Shown piece by piece: positions 1-8,633 of a stretch of 64,000 bases of DNA; position 1 is the stretch's first letter, and the number at the start of each line of letters is the position of its first letter. The stretch lies in contig NZ_STFF01000009.1 in the NCBI RefSeq assembly GCF_004834005.1, forward strand, positions 194,524 through 258,523, read 5' to 3'. This DNA is from Niastella caeni. GTDB taxonomy: Bacteria; Bacteroidota; Bacteroidia; Chitinophagales; Chitinophagaceae. The notes under the pieces are model-generated. The model was not told the origin of the DNA. It was given only the letters and a program-made list of their open reading frames with translations, and did no database searches. The translations under genes and the position numbers were made by a program.

Positions 1-930
1 TACAATGAATTCAGAAACCTCTACCGATTTGGCGAAGATCATATTAATAAGGTCGTCCAGCTCGGCTTCCGCACCAGCAGCGTCGCTGCGGCCGGCAATA
101 ACGGTTCCATTAAAGAAAGAAGAGAAGGTTTTACTGTTCCTGTCGTGCTGGTTCGCGTTGAAGAAGATTGTTTCATCTTCCTTCTTTATACGCCAACCGG
201 TCAATACACGGGCAGCCGCCTTCACATCGTCTTCGGTATAATTTGGATTGTTTTCTTTACCAAGTGTAAACAGCTCCTGCAACTCACGGGCATAGTTTTC
301 ATCGGGCGCAGTATTGGTATTCAGGTAGCCGTTGAGGTAACGCAACATCGCAATGTTTAGCGTCATGTCTTTCACCAGCTTTTTAAAATTACCAACAGCG
401 CTTTCACGCAACAAGGTATTATAGCGATAGCCATAGGTACCTCTTTCATACTCGATGGTTTCAGTTGCAAAATGATTATGCCAGAACAAGGTCATTTTCT
501 CGCGAATGCTTCTATCCTGGTTGATCATATTACCGATCCACCACGACTTTAGTGAATTCACCCGATTGCCGTTGGCAGTTCCGTCATCAGAGACGGTATT
601 CACCCAGGTAGCGCCCTGGGCTACTGCAATATCCCCATCGGTGGCGTCAATGCCGGTATTGTCGTAATTTTTCAAGGGTGGCGCTGGCAAACCGGTGGGT
701 ACATTCAACAGTGCATCAACCGCCGCTGAAGGCGTCATGGCAAGAAAATAATCAATGTCTGCTTTTTTTGCCCCGAACATGGTTCGCTTAAGTAAGTGCG
801 ATACCTCTTTTACTGTCCAGGTACCTGTGTAAGGTGTTAAACCGGAGTAAATTTGACGCAAGCCTGCATAGGGCTTTGGAGAAGTAGCTTTGGCTCTTCT
901 TTTCAGCGTGAAGAATTCTCTTCTATCCAT
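1..930 (-). CDS. DUF1800 family protein, N-terminal 310 residues (truncated by window edge)
   Basis: An uninterrupted minus-strand frame runs from an ATG at 930-928 to the window edge. The product starts MDRREFFTLKRR and contains SWWIGNMINQDRSIREKM, FWHNHFATE and NYARELQELFTLG, which are the hallmark stretches of DUF1800 proteins. In Bacteroidota these usually sit next to a DUF1501 gene, which would lie to the left of the window. The RRE-rich start resembles a degenerate twin-arginine signal, but I see no clear hydrophobic segment after it. Biochemical function is unknown for the family; association with extracellular or polysaccharide-related loci is only suggested. Family call is confident; the C-terminus cannot be seen. 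Confidence 0.85.
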   Translation of the reverse strand, partial: MDRREFFTLKRRAKATSPKPYAGLRQIYSGLTPYTGTWTVKEVSHLLKRTMFGAKKADIDYFLAMTPSAAVDALLNVPTGLPAPPLKNYDNTGIDATDGDIAVAQGATWVNTVSDDGTANGNRVNSLKSWWIGNMINQDRSIREKMTLFWHNHFATETIEYERGTYGYRYNTLLRESAVGNFKKLVKDMTLNIAMLRYLNGYLNTNTAPDENYARELQELFTLGKENNPNYTEDDVKAAARVLTGWRIKKEDETIFFNANQHDRNSKTFSSFFNGTVIAGRSDAAGAEAELDDLINMIFAKSVEVSEFIV

Positions 931-1083
931 AAGGTTGATTTTGGCAGATAGCTTCAACTAGCCGGCCTTTGACTACTTGAAGACAATCCAATTATGGCAG
1001 TGACTAAACAAAAATGCTGCCACTTGATCAAATGGGGATAATTGACGTACATTTTCATTATGCACTCGTACAACTACGAACAT

Positions 1084-1117
1084 AAAAAAAGCCGCCTCTC
1101 AATGAGAAGCAGCTTTC
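1084..1117 (-). terminator. Rho-independent terminator of the thiolase gene
   Basis: Read on the minus strand, GCTGCTTCTC and GAGAGGCGGC form a stem with G-U wobbles around a 3-nt loop, followed by a run of T. It lies just past the thiolase stop codon. Confidence 0.8.
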
Positions 1118-1136
1118 TATATAATAACTATTTCTA

Positions 1137-2312
1137 CTAATTAATATTTTCTATAATTCCTGCAATACCCTGCCCACCGCCCACACATGCAGTAACAATA
1201 CCATACTTCTTGTTCAACCGCTTCATGTCATGCGTAATTTGTATCGTTAACTTACAACCGGTACAACCTAACGGATGTCCCAAAGCAATAGCGCCACCAT
1301 TTACATTTACGATATCGGGGTTCATTCCCAGTGTACGAATTACTGCCAATGCCTGCGACGCAAATGCTTCGTTCAACTCTACCAGGTCAATCTGACCCAA
1401 ACTCATCGAAGCTTGTTTCAATACTTTTGGCACAGCTTCCACCGGCCCAATACCCATGATGCGTGGGTTCACCCCTGCTGATGCACAGGCAACCAAACGG
1501 GCAATTGGTTTTAACCCCAGTTCATTCACCATTCTTTCACTCATTACAATAACAAAGGCGGCGCCATCACTGGTTTGCGATGAGTTACCTGCTGTTACTG
1601 TTCCGTTGGCGGCAAATACCGGTTTCAGTTTATTCAATACATCAATGCTGGTATCTTTCCTGGGCCCTTCATCGGTATCAACTACATAGCTCCTGGTTTT
1701 CTTTTTATTCTTTTCATCCAGGTATACCTCTTCAACCGTAATAGGTAAAATGCCATTTTTAAAGTAGCCATTGGTAATAGCATTAATGGCTTTCATGTGC
1801 GATTGATAGGAAAACATATCCTGGTCTTCGCGACTCACATTATATTCTTTGGCTACAGCTTCTGCTGTTAAACCCATGCTCAGGTAATAATCGGGTTCAT
1901 CTTTCGCAATGGAATAAGCAGGTACGGTTTTCCAACCTGCAGTTGGTACCAGGCTCATGCTTTCGGTACCGCCGGCAATAATACATTCAGCCATACCGCT
2001 CCGAATTTTCGCAGTAGCGATGGCAATGGTCTCTAACCCTGACGCGCAATACCGGTTTACGGTAGCCCCTGGTGCTTCAAATCCCAAGGCCCTGGCGGCA
2101 ATTATTCTTCCTACCTGTAAACCCTGCTCTGCTTCCGGCACGGCATTTCCGACAATTACGTCATCTACGCGTTTAGGATCCAGTTGCGGAACAGAAGCCA
2201 TCAGTCCCCTGATCACATCAACGGCCAGGTCATCGGGCCGGTAAAACCGGAAACCACCCCGTTTTGCTTTTCCTACCGCAGTGCGGTAACCTGCTACTAT
2301 ATACGCTTCCAT
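1137..2312 (-). CDS. fadA: Acetyl-CoA acyltransferase (thiolase), beta-oxidation type
   Basis: This 391-aa protein has the full thiolase layout. The nucleophilic Cys is at about residue 89 in NRYCASGLE, the catalytic His at about 346 in GHPLGCTG, and the second Cys at about 376 in CVGGGQG. It catalyses CoA-dependent cleavage of 3-ketoacyl-CoA, the last step of fatty acid beta-oxidation, in the cytoplasm. Length is normal for FadA/FadI-like enzymes. No hydratase/dehydrogenase partner is adjacent, so the gene appears monocistronic, with its own promoter upstream and a terminator downstream. The symbol is given by family; a biosynthetic acetoacetyl-CoA thiolase (AtoB-like) is less likely but not excluded. 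Confidence 0.9.
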   Translation of the reverse strand: MEAYIVAGYRTAVGKAKRGGFRFYRPDDLAVDVIRGLMASVPQLDPKRVDDVIVGNAVPEAEQGLQVGRIIAARALGFEAPGATVNRYCASGLETIAIATAKIRSGMAECIIAGGTESMSLVPTAGWKTVPAYSIAKDEPDYYLSMGLTAEAVAKEYNVSREDQDMFSYQSHMKAINAITNGYFKNGILPITVEEVYLDEKNKKKTRSYVVDTDEGPRKDTSIDVLNKLKPVFAANGTVTAGNSSQTSDGAAFVIVMSERMVNELGLKPIARLVACASAGVNPRIMGIGPVEAVPKVLKQASMSLGQIDLVELNEAFASQALAVIRTLGMNPDIVNVNGGAIALGHPLGCTGCKLTIQITHDMKRLNKKYGIVTACVGGGQGIAGIIENIN

Positions 2313-2360
2313 ATATAATGTTTTTTATTACAACTTGGTTGTTTATGCAACTTTCTATGC

Positions 2361-2368
2361 CAAAGGTA
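2361..2368 (-). promoter_or_regulatory. Bacteroidota sigma-A promoter for the thiolase gene
   Basis: TACCTTTG on the minus strand matches the -7 element TAnnTTTG exactly. A TTG (-33 element) lies at 2390-2388 with a 19-nt gap, the expected spacing. It is about 50 nt upstream of the ATG. Confidence 0.8.
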
Positions 2369-2398
2369 AGGATTGACAGGGGGAAAACAAAATGGTCG

Positions 2399-2597
2399 TT
2401 TCAGGTTTCAGGATGCAGGTTACAGGGTTACAGGATTACAGGTAACTATCTTACGTTATATATGGTTCTGTTACCTTTTTCCTGTTCTATACATACTATG
2501 AAGTTAAAAAATCAATGAGTTATGTGTCTTGTACTTGAAAAATGAGCCTGGAAACCGGCAATCTGAAACCTGAAACTTGAAACCTGTAACCTGAAAC
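2399..2597. repeat. Inverted pair of degenerate 7-bp tandem arrays
   Basis: The left arm (2399-2447) is built of units ending CAGG, such as TTTCAGG, ATGCAGG and TTACAGG. The right arm (2547-2597) is built of CTGAAAC, TTGAAAC and CTGTAAC, the reverse complement pattern. They flank about 100 bp of unique sequence. This fills most of the gap between the divergent thiolase and pyrD genes. Confidence 0.85.
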
Positions 2598-2619
2598 TAA
2601 ATTATCTTCGCACCGAATT

Positions 2620-3786
2620 ATGTATAACCTACTTCGCCGTCTGTTGTTTTGCTTTCCGACCGAAACAGTCCATCATTTTTCCATGAATATGATGAAACTG
2701 GGCTGTTCTGTGGGTGCTATCCGCAAATCCATTGCTACCCAATTTGCGCCTTCCAATGGTGCATTATCCAGGGAACTGTTTGGCCTTCAATTTAAAAATC
2801 CGGTTGGGCTAGCTGCCGGTTTCGACAAAAACGCCTTGTACCTGACCGAACTGGAAGCCCTTGGTTTTGGTTTTGTTGAAATTGGAACCGTAACGCCCAA
2901 ACCCCAGGCGGGCAATGAAAAACCGCGGTTATTCCGTTTGCCCAAAGACAAAGCCCTCATTAACCGGATGGGCTTTAACAACGACGGCGTAAATGTAGTA
3001 GCGCAACGATTAAAAGAATGGAGGGAGAAGCAATTAGCAACCGGCAATCGGCAATTGGCAAGCCGCAATGAGGGAATACCGAATAGCAATCGGCCAGCTC
3101 AAACTGAAGACACCCATTCACCATTGACCATTGACCATTCACGATTAATCATCGGCGGTAACATCGGTAAAAATAAAGTTACTCCCAATGAAGATGCCTG
3201 GAAGGATTATGAGATCTGCTTTCGTGCACTCTTTGATTGCGTAGATTACTTTGTTGTGAATGTAAGTTCACCCAACACCCCGGGGTTACGGGAATTACAG
3301 GAAAAAGATTCGCTTCGCAAGATATTATCCCATTTACAAACCATCAACCAACAGGAAAGCGGTACCGAAACTGACCGCAAACCCAAACCTATATTATTAA
3401 AGATCGCACCAGATCTCACGCCTCAACAAATAGATGATGTAATAGACCTGGCCCTGGAAATAAAATTAGATGGCCTGGTTGCCACCAACACCACCATCAG
3501 CCGCGAACAATTGCATACTACCGATGCGGAACTACAAGCTATTGGTGCAGGCGGATTAAGCGGTGCCCCTGTACGCCTGCGTTCTACCGAAATTGTAAAA
3601 TACATTCATCAAAAAACCAACGGTCAAATACCGGTTATTGCATCGGGTGGTATTTTTACGGCTGAAGATGCCAAAGAAAAACTCGCCGCCGGCGCTTCGC
3701 TGGTGCAGGTTTGGACCGGCTTCGTATACGAAGGCCCTGCGATCGTAAAGAACATTTGCAGCGGGCTTTCAACCAATAGGCCATAG
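2620..3786 (+). CDS. pyrD: Dihydroorotate dehydrogenase (quinone), class 2, with an internal repeat-derived insertion
   Basis: The 388-aa product contains the class 2 signatures: AAGFDKNA, GFGFVEIGTVTP, PRLFRLPKDKALINRMGFNN, GNIGKNK, the FMN-site stretch NVSSPNTPGLR (Ser pair at about 216-217), and ASGGIFTAEDA. It oxidises dihydroorotate to orotate at the membrane with quinone as acceptor, the fourth step of UMP synthesis. Class 2 enzymes carry an N-terminal membrane-binding helix, and LLRRLLFCFPTE fits. Residues about 138-179 are an extra segment encoded by 7-bp tandem repeats, inserted between the NRMGFNN and GNIGKNK motifs. The last codons and stop are also in repeat-like sequence. A degenerate promoter, TATCTTCG, lies at 2603-2610. 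Confidence 0.95.
   Translation: MYNLLRRLLFCFPTETVHHFSMNMMKLGCSVGAIRKSIATQFAPSNGALSRELFGLQFKNPVGLAAGFDKNALYLTELEALGFGFVEIGTVTPKPQAGNEKPRLFRLPKDKALINRMGFNNDGVNVVAQRLKEWREKQLATGNRQLASRNEGIPNSNRPAQTEDTHSPLTIDHSRLIIGGNIGKNKVTPNEDAWKDYEICFRALFDCVDYFVVNVSSPNTPGLRELQEKDSLRKILSHLQTINQQESGTETDRKPKPILLKIAPDLTPQQIDDVIDLALEIKLDGLVATNTTISREQLHTTDAELQAIGAGGLSGAPVRLRSTEIVKYIHQKTNGQIPVIASGGIFTAEDAKEKLAAGASLVQVWTGFVYEGPAIVKNICSGLSTNRP
3031..3157 (+). repeat. 7-bp tandem repeats inside the pyrD reading frame
   Basis: The first half reads as CAATTAG, CAACCGG, CAATCGG, CAATTGG, CAAGCCG and CAATGAG. The second half reads as CATTCAC, CATTGAC, CATTGAC and CATTCAC. Both are the same repeat types found in intergenic DNA elsewhere in the window, yet the pyrD frame stays open through them. 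Confidence 0.9.
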
Positions 3787-3790
3787 ACAA

Positions 3791-3975
3791 GTCGCCGGTT
3801 ACCAGTTACCTGTTTCGGGGATTGGGAACCGGAACGCACTAACAAAATACCAGTCTGAACTATTTTAAATTCCATCTGAAACATTCAGGCCTTGCCTTCT
3901 ACTAATGATGTACAGGTAAAAATCAGGTACAGGCTCGCCAATTGCTGATCGCTTATTGCCTATTGTCCATTGGCC
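3791..3975. repeat. Two short 7-bp repeat arrays downstream of pyrD
   Basis: 3791-3835 contains GGTTACC/AGTTACC-type units. 3937-3975 contains GCCAATT, GCTTATT, GCCTATT and GTCCATT. The second array runs into the terC promoter. Confidence 0.7.
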
Positions 3976-3984
3976 TTACACCCT

Positions 3985-3992
3985 TATTTTTG
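3985..3992 (+). promoter_or_regulatory. Bacteroidota sigma-A promoter for terC
   Basis: TATTTTTG matches TAnnTTTG, and TTG at 3963-3965 is 19 nt upstream. It lies 26 nt before the ATG at 4018. This argues against the upstream in-frame TTG at 3970 as the start. Confidence 0.8.
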
Positions 3993-4017
3993 CCCTTCAT
4001 TTTTATTACCGACCACC

Positions 4018-4806
4018 ATGGAACATTTGTTTACTGTAGATTCTATTATCAGCTTATTAACCCTCACCATACTGGAAATTGTGCTGGGTATCGATAACGT
4101 GATCTTCGTCTCCATTTTAATGGGCCGTTTAGATAAGACACAACAATTAAAGGCCCGCCGTGTGTGGATGGTAGCCGGTATTGCCGTTCGTATCTGTTTA
4201 TTGATGTTAATTGGCTGGCTGGTTAGCAATGACAAAAAAGAATTATTTGGTTTCAACTGGGGGGCTACTCACTACACCTTTAACCTGCGGAATGTGATCA
4301 TGCTGGCCGGAGGTTTATTCCTGTTATATAAAACCGTAAAAGAAATACATCATAAACTGGAAGGGGATGAAGAAATGTATGAAGGTAATCCCCGGAAAGC
4401 TTCCTTTGGAGCTGTAATAGCCCAGATCATTATTATAGATATGGTGTTCTCGTTCGATAGTATCATTACGGCCGTGGGATTGGCCAATCATGTTCCCATC
4501 ATGATCGTTGCCGTGATCATTGCTATGATCATCATGTTCTTTTTCTCTGATAAAATTGCCGACTTCATACACAAGCACCCTACCCTCAAAATGCTGGCGC
4601 TGTCGTTTTTACTAATGGTAGGCTTCAGTTTGTTCTTTGAGGGAGTGAAACCTTTCCACGGTACCGAAATTCATAAAGGCTATATTTATTTTGCCATGGC
4701 CTTCTCTTTTGGTGTAGAACTGCTGAACATGAAAATGCGCAAAAAAGCCAAACCAGTTGAATTACACGAACCTATTGTGAAGAAAGAAGAACAAAACACT
4801 GTTTAA
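4018..4806 (+). CDS. TerC family integral membrane protein
   Basis: The 262-aa protein starts MEHLFTVDSIISLLTL and contains the acidic transmembrane motifs typical of TerC: EIVLGIDNVIFVSILMGRL in the first membrane segment and IIDMVFSFDSIITAVGL later. About seven to eight hydrophobic segments are visible. TerC proteins have been linked to tellurite resistance and to Mn(II) export or metal loading of exported proteins; which applies here cannot be told from sequence. I start it at ATG 4018 because a well-formed promoter lies just upstream; the longer frame from TTG 3970 would begin inside the promoter. The C-terminus is a short charged cytoplasmic tail. It is convergent with rsmE. Confidence 0.88.
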   Translation: MEHLFTVDSIISLLTLTILEIVLGIDNVIFVSILMGRLDKTQQLKARRVWMVAGIAVRICLLMLIGWLVSNDKKELFGFNWGATHYTFNLRNVIMLAGGLFLLYKTVKEIHHKLEGDEEMYEGNPRKASFGAVIAQIIIIDMVFSFDSIITAVGLANHVPIMIVAVIIAMIIMFFFSDKIADFIHKHPTLKMLALSFLLMVGFSLFFEGVKPFHGTEIHKGYIYFAMAFSFGVELLNMKMRKKAKPVELHEPIVKKEEQNTV

Positions 4807-4810
4807 ATAC

Positions 4811-4957
4811 CGGTTTTGGTTTATGGTTTGTTGTTTGTGGTTGTTCCTCTTCAACAGCTTTTTTAATTATTGGCATCCTGCATTGCAGGCTGTATAAATG
4901 CGCTAAGCGCTGCTGCAATAAAAGAACCACAAACCATAAACCAAAAACTATAAACTT
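4811..4957. repeat. Inverted pair of 7-bp arrays between convergent terC and rsmE
   Basis: The left arm (4811-4846) has GTTTATG, GTTTGTT and GTTTGTG units. The right arm (4924-4957) has ACCACAA, ACCATAA and ACCAAAA units, the reverse complement pattern. About 77 bp lie between, with a small palindrome CTGCATTGCAG. The right arm covers the stop codon and last codons of rsmE. Confidence 0.85.
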
Positions 4958-5661
4958 AAAATTACCGCTGCTACCATGCCGGCCGTTTCAGTGCGCAGGC
5001 GGGTATCGCCCAGCGTAACAGGAATGAAATAATGCTCGGTGGCAAAGGCTACTTCTTCGCTGGTAAAATCGCCTTCAGGGCCTATTAAAATAATTTGCGA
5101 AGGCAGGGATGTATTCACCTGTGCGGCGAGGGATTGCTTTGAACCGGGTATGCAATGCGCAATAAATTTCTGCGTAATATCAATAACGTCTTCCTGTTTT
5201 AGTAGCTGTCCAAACCCTATCGGTTGATGTAATACGGGCAGCCATGCCTGTTGCGACTGCAGCATGGCGCTCACCAGGATGTTTTGCATGCGGTCGAAGC
5301 GAAAATGTTGCTTTTCGGTCCTGTCGCAGATCATGGGAATGACCTCGGTAATGCCCAGTTCGGTGGCTTTTTCGAGGAACCACTCAAAGCGGTTGGTATT
5401 CTTCAGCAGTGAAATAGCAATACTGGTCTTGCGTGCGGTTTGCGGAATGAATTGTTCATTCAGTACTGTTACGCGGCATCGCTTTTTATGGTCGTCGGTA
5501 ATGGATGTTAACAACAGAGAACCTTTTCCATCGGTCAAATGCAATTCCTCGCCCTTTTTCATGCGCAATACATTCACCACGTGCTTTGAGGTATCTTCAT
5601 CAAGCGTTATCTCCGACTGTCCGGCAGCAACATCCGAAATATAAAAAAGCGGCAGATTCAT
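4948..5661 (-). CDS. rsmE: 16S rRNA m3U1498 methyltransferase RsmE
   Basis: The 237-aa protein has the SPOUT-fold RsmE layout: a PUA-like N-terminus containing HVVNVLRMKKGEELHLTDGKG, the central LLKNTNRFEWFLEKATELG with EVIPMICDRTE, and the C-terminal knot with LIGPEGDFTSEEV (about 191-203) and LRTETAGM (about 222-229). It methylates N3 of U1498 in the 30S decoding region using SAM. Its stop codon and last codons fall inside a 7-bp repeat array, so the extreme C-terminus is repeat-derived. It lies just downstream of dnaB on the same strand, but a terminator separates them. A one-mismatch -7 element is at 5678-5685. Confidence 0.93.
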   Translation of the reverse strand: MNLPLFYISDVAAGQSEITLDEDTSKHVVNVLRMKKGEELHLTDGKGSLLLTSITDDHKKRCRVTVLNEQFIPQTARKTSIAISLLKNTNRFEWFLEKATELGITEVIPMICDRTEKQHFRFDRMQNILVSAMLQSQQAWLPVLHQPIGFGQLLKQEDVIDITQKFIAHCIPGSKQSLAAQVNTSLPSQIILIGPEGDFTSEEVAFATEHYFIPVTLGDTRLRTETAGMVAAVILSL

Positions 5662-5710
5662 TATTGGTTCTTTGCTGCAAAGTAATGCATATTATGTACC
5701 ACCCTCCAAC

Positions 5711-5741
5711 AAAAAAGCCCCCGGTGCATCGGGGAGCCTTT
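5711..5741 (-). terminator. Rho-independent terminator after dnaB
   Basis: On the minus strand GGCTCCCC and the near-complement CGGGGGC form a GC-rich stem around a short loop, followed by TTTTTT. It separates dnaB from rsmE. Confidence 0.85.
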
Positions 5742-5811
5742 TGTAAAGAATTATTACGGTAAGGTATTTCCTTTTTAATTTTTAATTTCTCTGTTCCTCA
5801 TTTTTCATTTA

Positions 5812-7392
5812 CTAAAACGGGGCCTCGTCATCGTCACCATATGGCATATCGTTCATTTTGCTGCCAGCCTGAATATACAGCTTGGCGCCGCCATCATCAC
5901 CACCACCCGCGCCGTCAGTAGGCACCGGCTTCCAGCTTCCGCCACCCATACCTAAACCACTGAAATCATCTCCTTCAAATTCGGTGAACTTCTGAATATG
6001 CAACAGGGCTTTCAGCTTGATCGTTTCCAAGGAACCATTACGGTGTTTGGCTATACGCACGTGGGTTTCCCCTTTATTGCTTTCTCCCATTTCATTGGAA
6101 GTAATATCATAATACTCGGGGCGGTAAATGAACATTACCATGTCGGCATCCTGCTCAATGGCACCCGATTCACGAAGGTCGCTCAACTGCGGCATTTTGT
6201 TACCGTCTTTACGGGTTTCAACCGCACGGCTTAACTGCGACAGGGCAATGATGGGTACATGTAATTCCTTCGCCAGCATTTTTAAGTTACGTGAAATAGT
6301 ACTGATCTCCTGCTCCCGGTTGGTATTCTTACCGTTACCCGCGCCACTCATCAGTTGTAAGTAGTCGATGATGATGAGGCCGATGTTGTGTTTGGCTTTC
6401 AAACGCCGGCATTTAGCACGCAACTCAAATACGTTCAGGGCCGCCGTATCGTCAATAAAGATGGGCGCCTGGGCCAGTCTTTGAATACCCTTGGCATACA
6501 ACTGCTTCATTTCATAATCTTCCATCTTACCGCGCGAGATCTTTTCGAGCCAGACCTCACTTTCGGCGCTCAGAATACGTGTTACCAACTGTGCCGAGCT
6601 CATCTCAAGGCTGAAGAATACGATCGGGGTTGGACGAACATTATTCAATGCGGCATTACGCGCCAGGTTTAGGGCGAACGCCGTTTTACCAACAGCAGGG
6701 CGGGCAGCCAAAATGATCAGATCAGAACCCTGCCATCCATAGGTCACTTTATCAAGCGAAGGGAAACCGCTTGGAACCCCCGTAATATCTTCGGTTTTGT
6801 GGCGCATGTCCTCGATACGTTGTACGGTTTGCACCAGTACGGTATCGATACTGTCGTAGTTCTTCTTCATGTGGTTATTGGTGATCTCGAACAGCTTTGC
6901 TTCGGCTTCATCGAGCAGGTCGAACACATCGGCGCTGTCTTCATACGCGTCACCAATAATTTCACCACTGATACGGATCAGCTCGCGTTGAATAAATTTC
7001 TGCAGAATGATTTTTGAGTGCGCTTCAATATTGGCAGAAGAAACAACGGAATTCGTTAAACGGGTTACGTAATAGGGTCCTCCCACCATCTCCAGCTCTT
7101 CTTTACTGCGCAGTTCTTCCACCACCGTTAAAATATCGATGGGCTGGCTTTTTTGCTGCAGACTTATCATGGAACGGAAAATACGCTGGTGAGCATCTAC
7201 ATAAAAGCACTCGGGTTTCAGTATCTCCACAGCTACGTCAAAGGCGTTTTTCTCGAGCATAATAGCGCCCAAAACCGCTTCTTCCAGGTCTTTAGCCTGG
7301 GGCGGAACTTTCCCGTACACCATGGTACTCAGATCAATAGAGCTACGGCGACGTGTTTTTCGGTCTTTGTTGTTCAGATTTGTTAAATCCAT
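5812..7392 (-). CDS. dnaB: Replicative DNA helicase DnaB
   Basis: The 526-aa protein has an N-terminal DnaB domain (GKVPPQAKDLEEAVLGAIML, about 27-46) and a RecA-like helicase core. Walker A is LAARPAVGKTAFAL at about 228-241 and Walker B is IIIDYLQLM, followed by LSQLSRAVETR and LRESGAIEQDADMV. It is the hexameric 5'-3' helicase that unwinds DNA at the replication fork. Compared with E. coli DnaB it carries a longer glycine/aspartate-rich tail ending in DDDEAPF, common in Bacteroidota. A 719-bp gene-poor stretch lies upstream. The minus-strand sequence TAAATTTT near 7410-7420 is a possible promoter. Confidence 0.97.
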   Translation of the reverse strand: MDLTNLNNKDRKTRRRSSIDLSTMVYGKVPPQAKDLEEAVLGAIMLEKNAFDVAVEILKPECFYVDAHQRIFRSMISLQQKSQPIDILTVVEELRSKEELEMVGGPYYVTRLTNSVVSSANIEAHSKIILQKFIQRELIRISGEIIGDAYEDSADVFDLLDEAEAKLFEITNNHMKKNYDSIDTVLVQTVQRIEDMRHKTEDITGVPSGFPSLDKVTYGWQGSDLIILAARPAVGKTAFALNLARNAALNNVRPTPIVFFSLEMSSAQLVTRILSAESEVWLEKISRGKMEDYEMKQLYAKGIQRLAQAPIFIDDTAALNVFELRAKCRRLKAKHNIGLIIIDYLQLMSGAGNGKNTNREQEISTISRNLKMLAKELHVPIIALSQLSRAVETRKDGNKMPQLSDLRESGAIEQDADMVMFIYRPEYYDITSNEMGESNKGETHVRIAKHRNGSLETIKLKALLHIQKFTEFEGDDFSGLGMGGGSWKPVPTDGAGGGDDGGAKLYIQAGSKMNDMPYGDDDEAPF

Positions 7393-8111
7393 CGTTAACG
7401 GTCTACAAAAATTTAACCATTGGTTTGATAAAGTTTACAAACAGGATCTCTCAAGGTGCTGAAGTGCTCTGATGCGCGGGGGCCACTTCTAAATTAGTAC
7501 TGCCAACCAATGACACTCAGGGTTAATAGTAAAGGCTAAGGTTTGTTATGTGAATATTACTGCACTGTTAACGCAATGTTACCTCATTAGGTCAGGACGG
7601 CGAATATATACCCCTCCCCCGCCCGGAAAAAAAATTTGCAGTTGTATATTTAATAACAGCAATCCACACATTAATCCACGAAAATACCACACTTATCCAC
7701 AAGACCAACACAGTATATACACAATTTACAAAAGTTTGCCACCCTTTTGAAAACGAAATTCACACATCCTGTGCGTAAGAATTATGCCCTGAATATTTGG
7801 TGAAGAGAACGGGAAAATAAGATGCAAGCTGGATGGGATTTTCCGAAGTTCGCTTAGTGAAAACGCTTATCCATACAGCATTTTCCAGTTAAGGGATAGC
7901 TGTAACTGCCTATCGTCGGTTATTTCAGCCACCCGGTAACCCGCAAGTGCGCTCCCTGCCCGCTTTCCAGCATATTTATGAACCAATGGCATAAAATTGG
8001 CGTATACATTTACAAGGAAAAGAAATATAAATCGTCAAACAAAAAGATGTTAATCGAATATTAAAATTACCCAGAGTACCGTAAATTAGATTCTTTAATT
8101 CAATTCCGACC
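7393..8111. other. Gene-poor 719-bp region with DnaA-box-like sequences
   Basis: I see no credible gene here. The region is AT-rich around 7610-7740. It contains one perfect DnaA box consensus, TTATCCACA at 7693-7701, and two one-mismatch copies: TGTGAATAT at 7549-7557 and TTATCCATA at 7868-7876. It also must hold the promoters of divergent dnaB and the small gene at 8112. Confidence 0.4.
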
Positions 8112-8360
8112 ATGCGCGTATACCAGTTGCGGCATTATGAAGTCATGATGCCTGAAGAAAATAGCAAAGAAGCACAGCACCTGCTGTACTACGAACGGCT
8201 TTGTTATGACCTGCTCACTGCCCATGCTATTAGTTTTTCGCACGCTGTGGAAGTGGTTAAACTGAAAGCTGGTCGCGTTGAACAACGCCCCGGTAAGATC
8301 CATCGCATCTTAAGCGCCGCCGAAATACCACCATTCTGCTTTATTGTTTGTAAAAACTGA
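8112..8360 (+). CDS. Small conserved-looking hypothetical protein (82 aa)
   Basis: The frame opens at ATG 8112 and encodes a polar, probably helical protein beginning MRVYQLRHYEVMMPEENSKE. I do not recognise a family. Coding is supported by third-position bias typical of neighbours, by Tyr/Cys/His-rich amphipathic composition rather than low-complexity sequence, and by position at the end of a long gap. It ends CFIVCKN with no membrane segment or signal peptide. The overlapping minus-strand frame is weaker. It may be functionally unrelated to pheT downstream, from which it is separated by a 7-bp repeat array and a promoter. Confidence 0.55.
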   Translation: MRVYQLRHYEVMMPEENSKEAQHLLYYERLCYDLLTAHAISFSHAVEVVKLKAGRVEQRPGKIHRILSAAEIPPFCFIVCKN

Positions 8361-8515
8361 ACTTATTGTTCATTGCAGATTGAATATTGTTGCGCAAATG
8401 TCAACTTTTCTCCAAAAGTGTCATCCTGCCCTTATTGCCAATTGCCCTCTCCAGAACCAGCAACTTCCACTACTTCAGTTTCATTCCTCTTTTGGTTTTA
8501 CCTTTTCTCCCACCC

Positions 8516-8577
8516 TGCAACCTGAAACCTGTAACCTGGATCTCCCCGGCAGGGCCGGAAACTGGCAACCGGTAACC
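8516..8577 (+). repeat. 7-bp tandem repeats upstream of pheT
   Basis: Units are CCTGCAA, CCTGAAA, CCTGTAA and CCTGGAT, then GGAAACT, GGCAACC and GGTAACC. They end about 10 nt before the pheT promoter. Confidence 0.8.
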
Positions 8578-8587
8578 GCTCAATACC

Positions 8588-8595
8588 TATCTTTG
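8588..8595 (+). promoter_or_regulatory. Bacteroidota -7 element for pheT
   Basis: TATCTTTG matches TAnnTTTG exactly, 38 nt before the pheT ATG. No exact TTG is present at the -33 spacing (CTGG lies there). Confidence 0.65.
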
Positions 8596-8633
8596 CACCC
8601 ATCATTGAACTATTTAAAATCATATACTGATTC

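Noticed and set aside
3970..4017. N-terminal extension of the TerC protein from TTG 3970
   Set aside because: A promoter with correct -33/-7 spacing lies inside it, 26 nt before ATG 4018.
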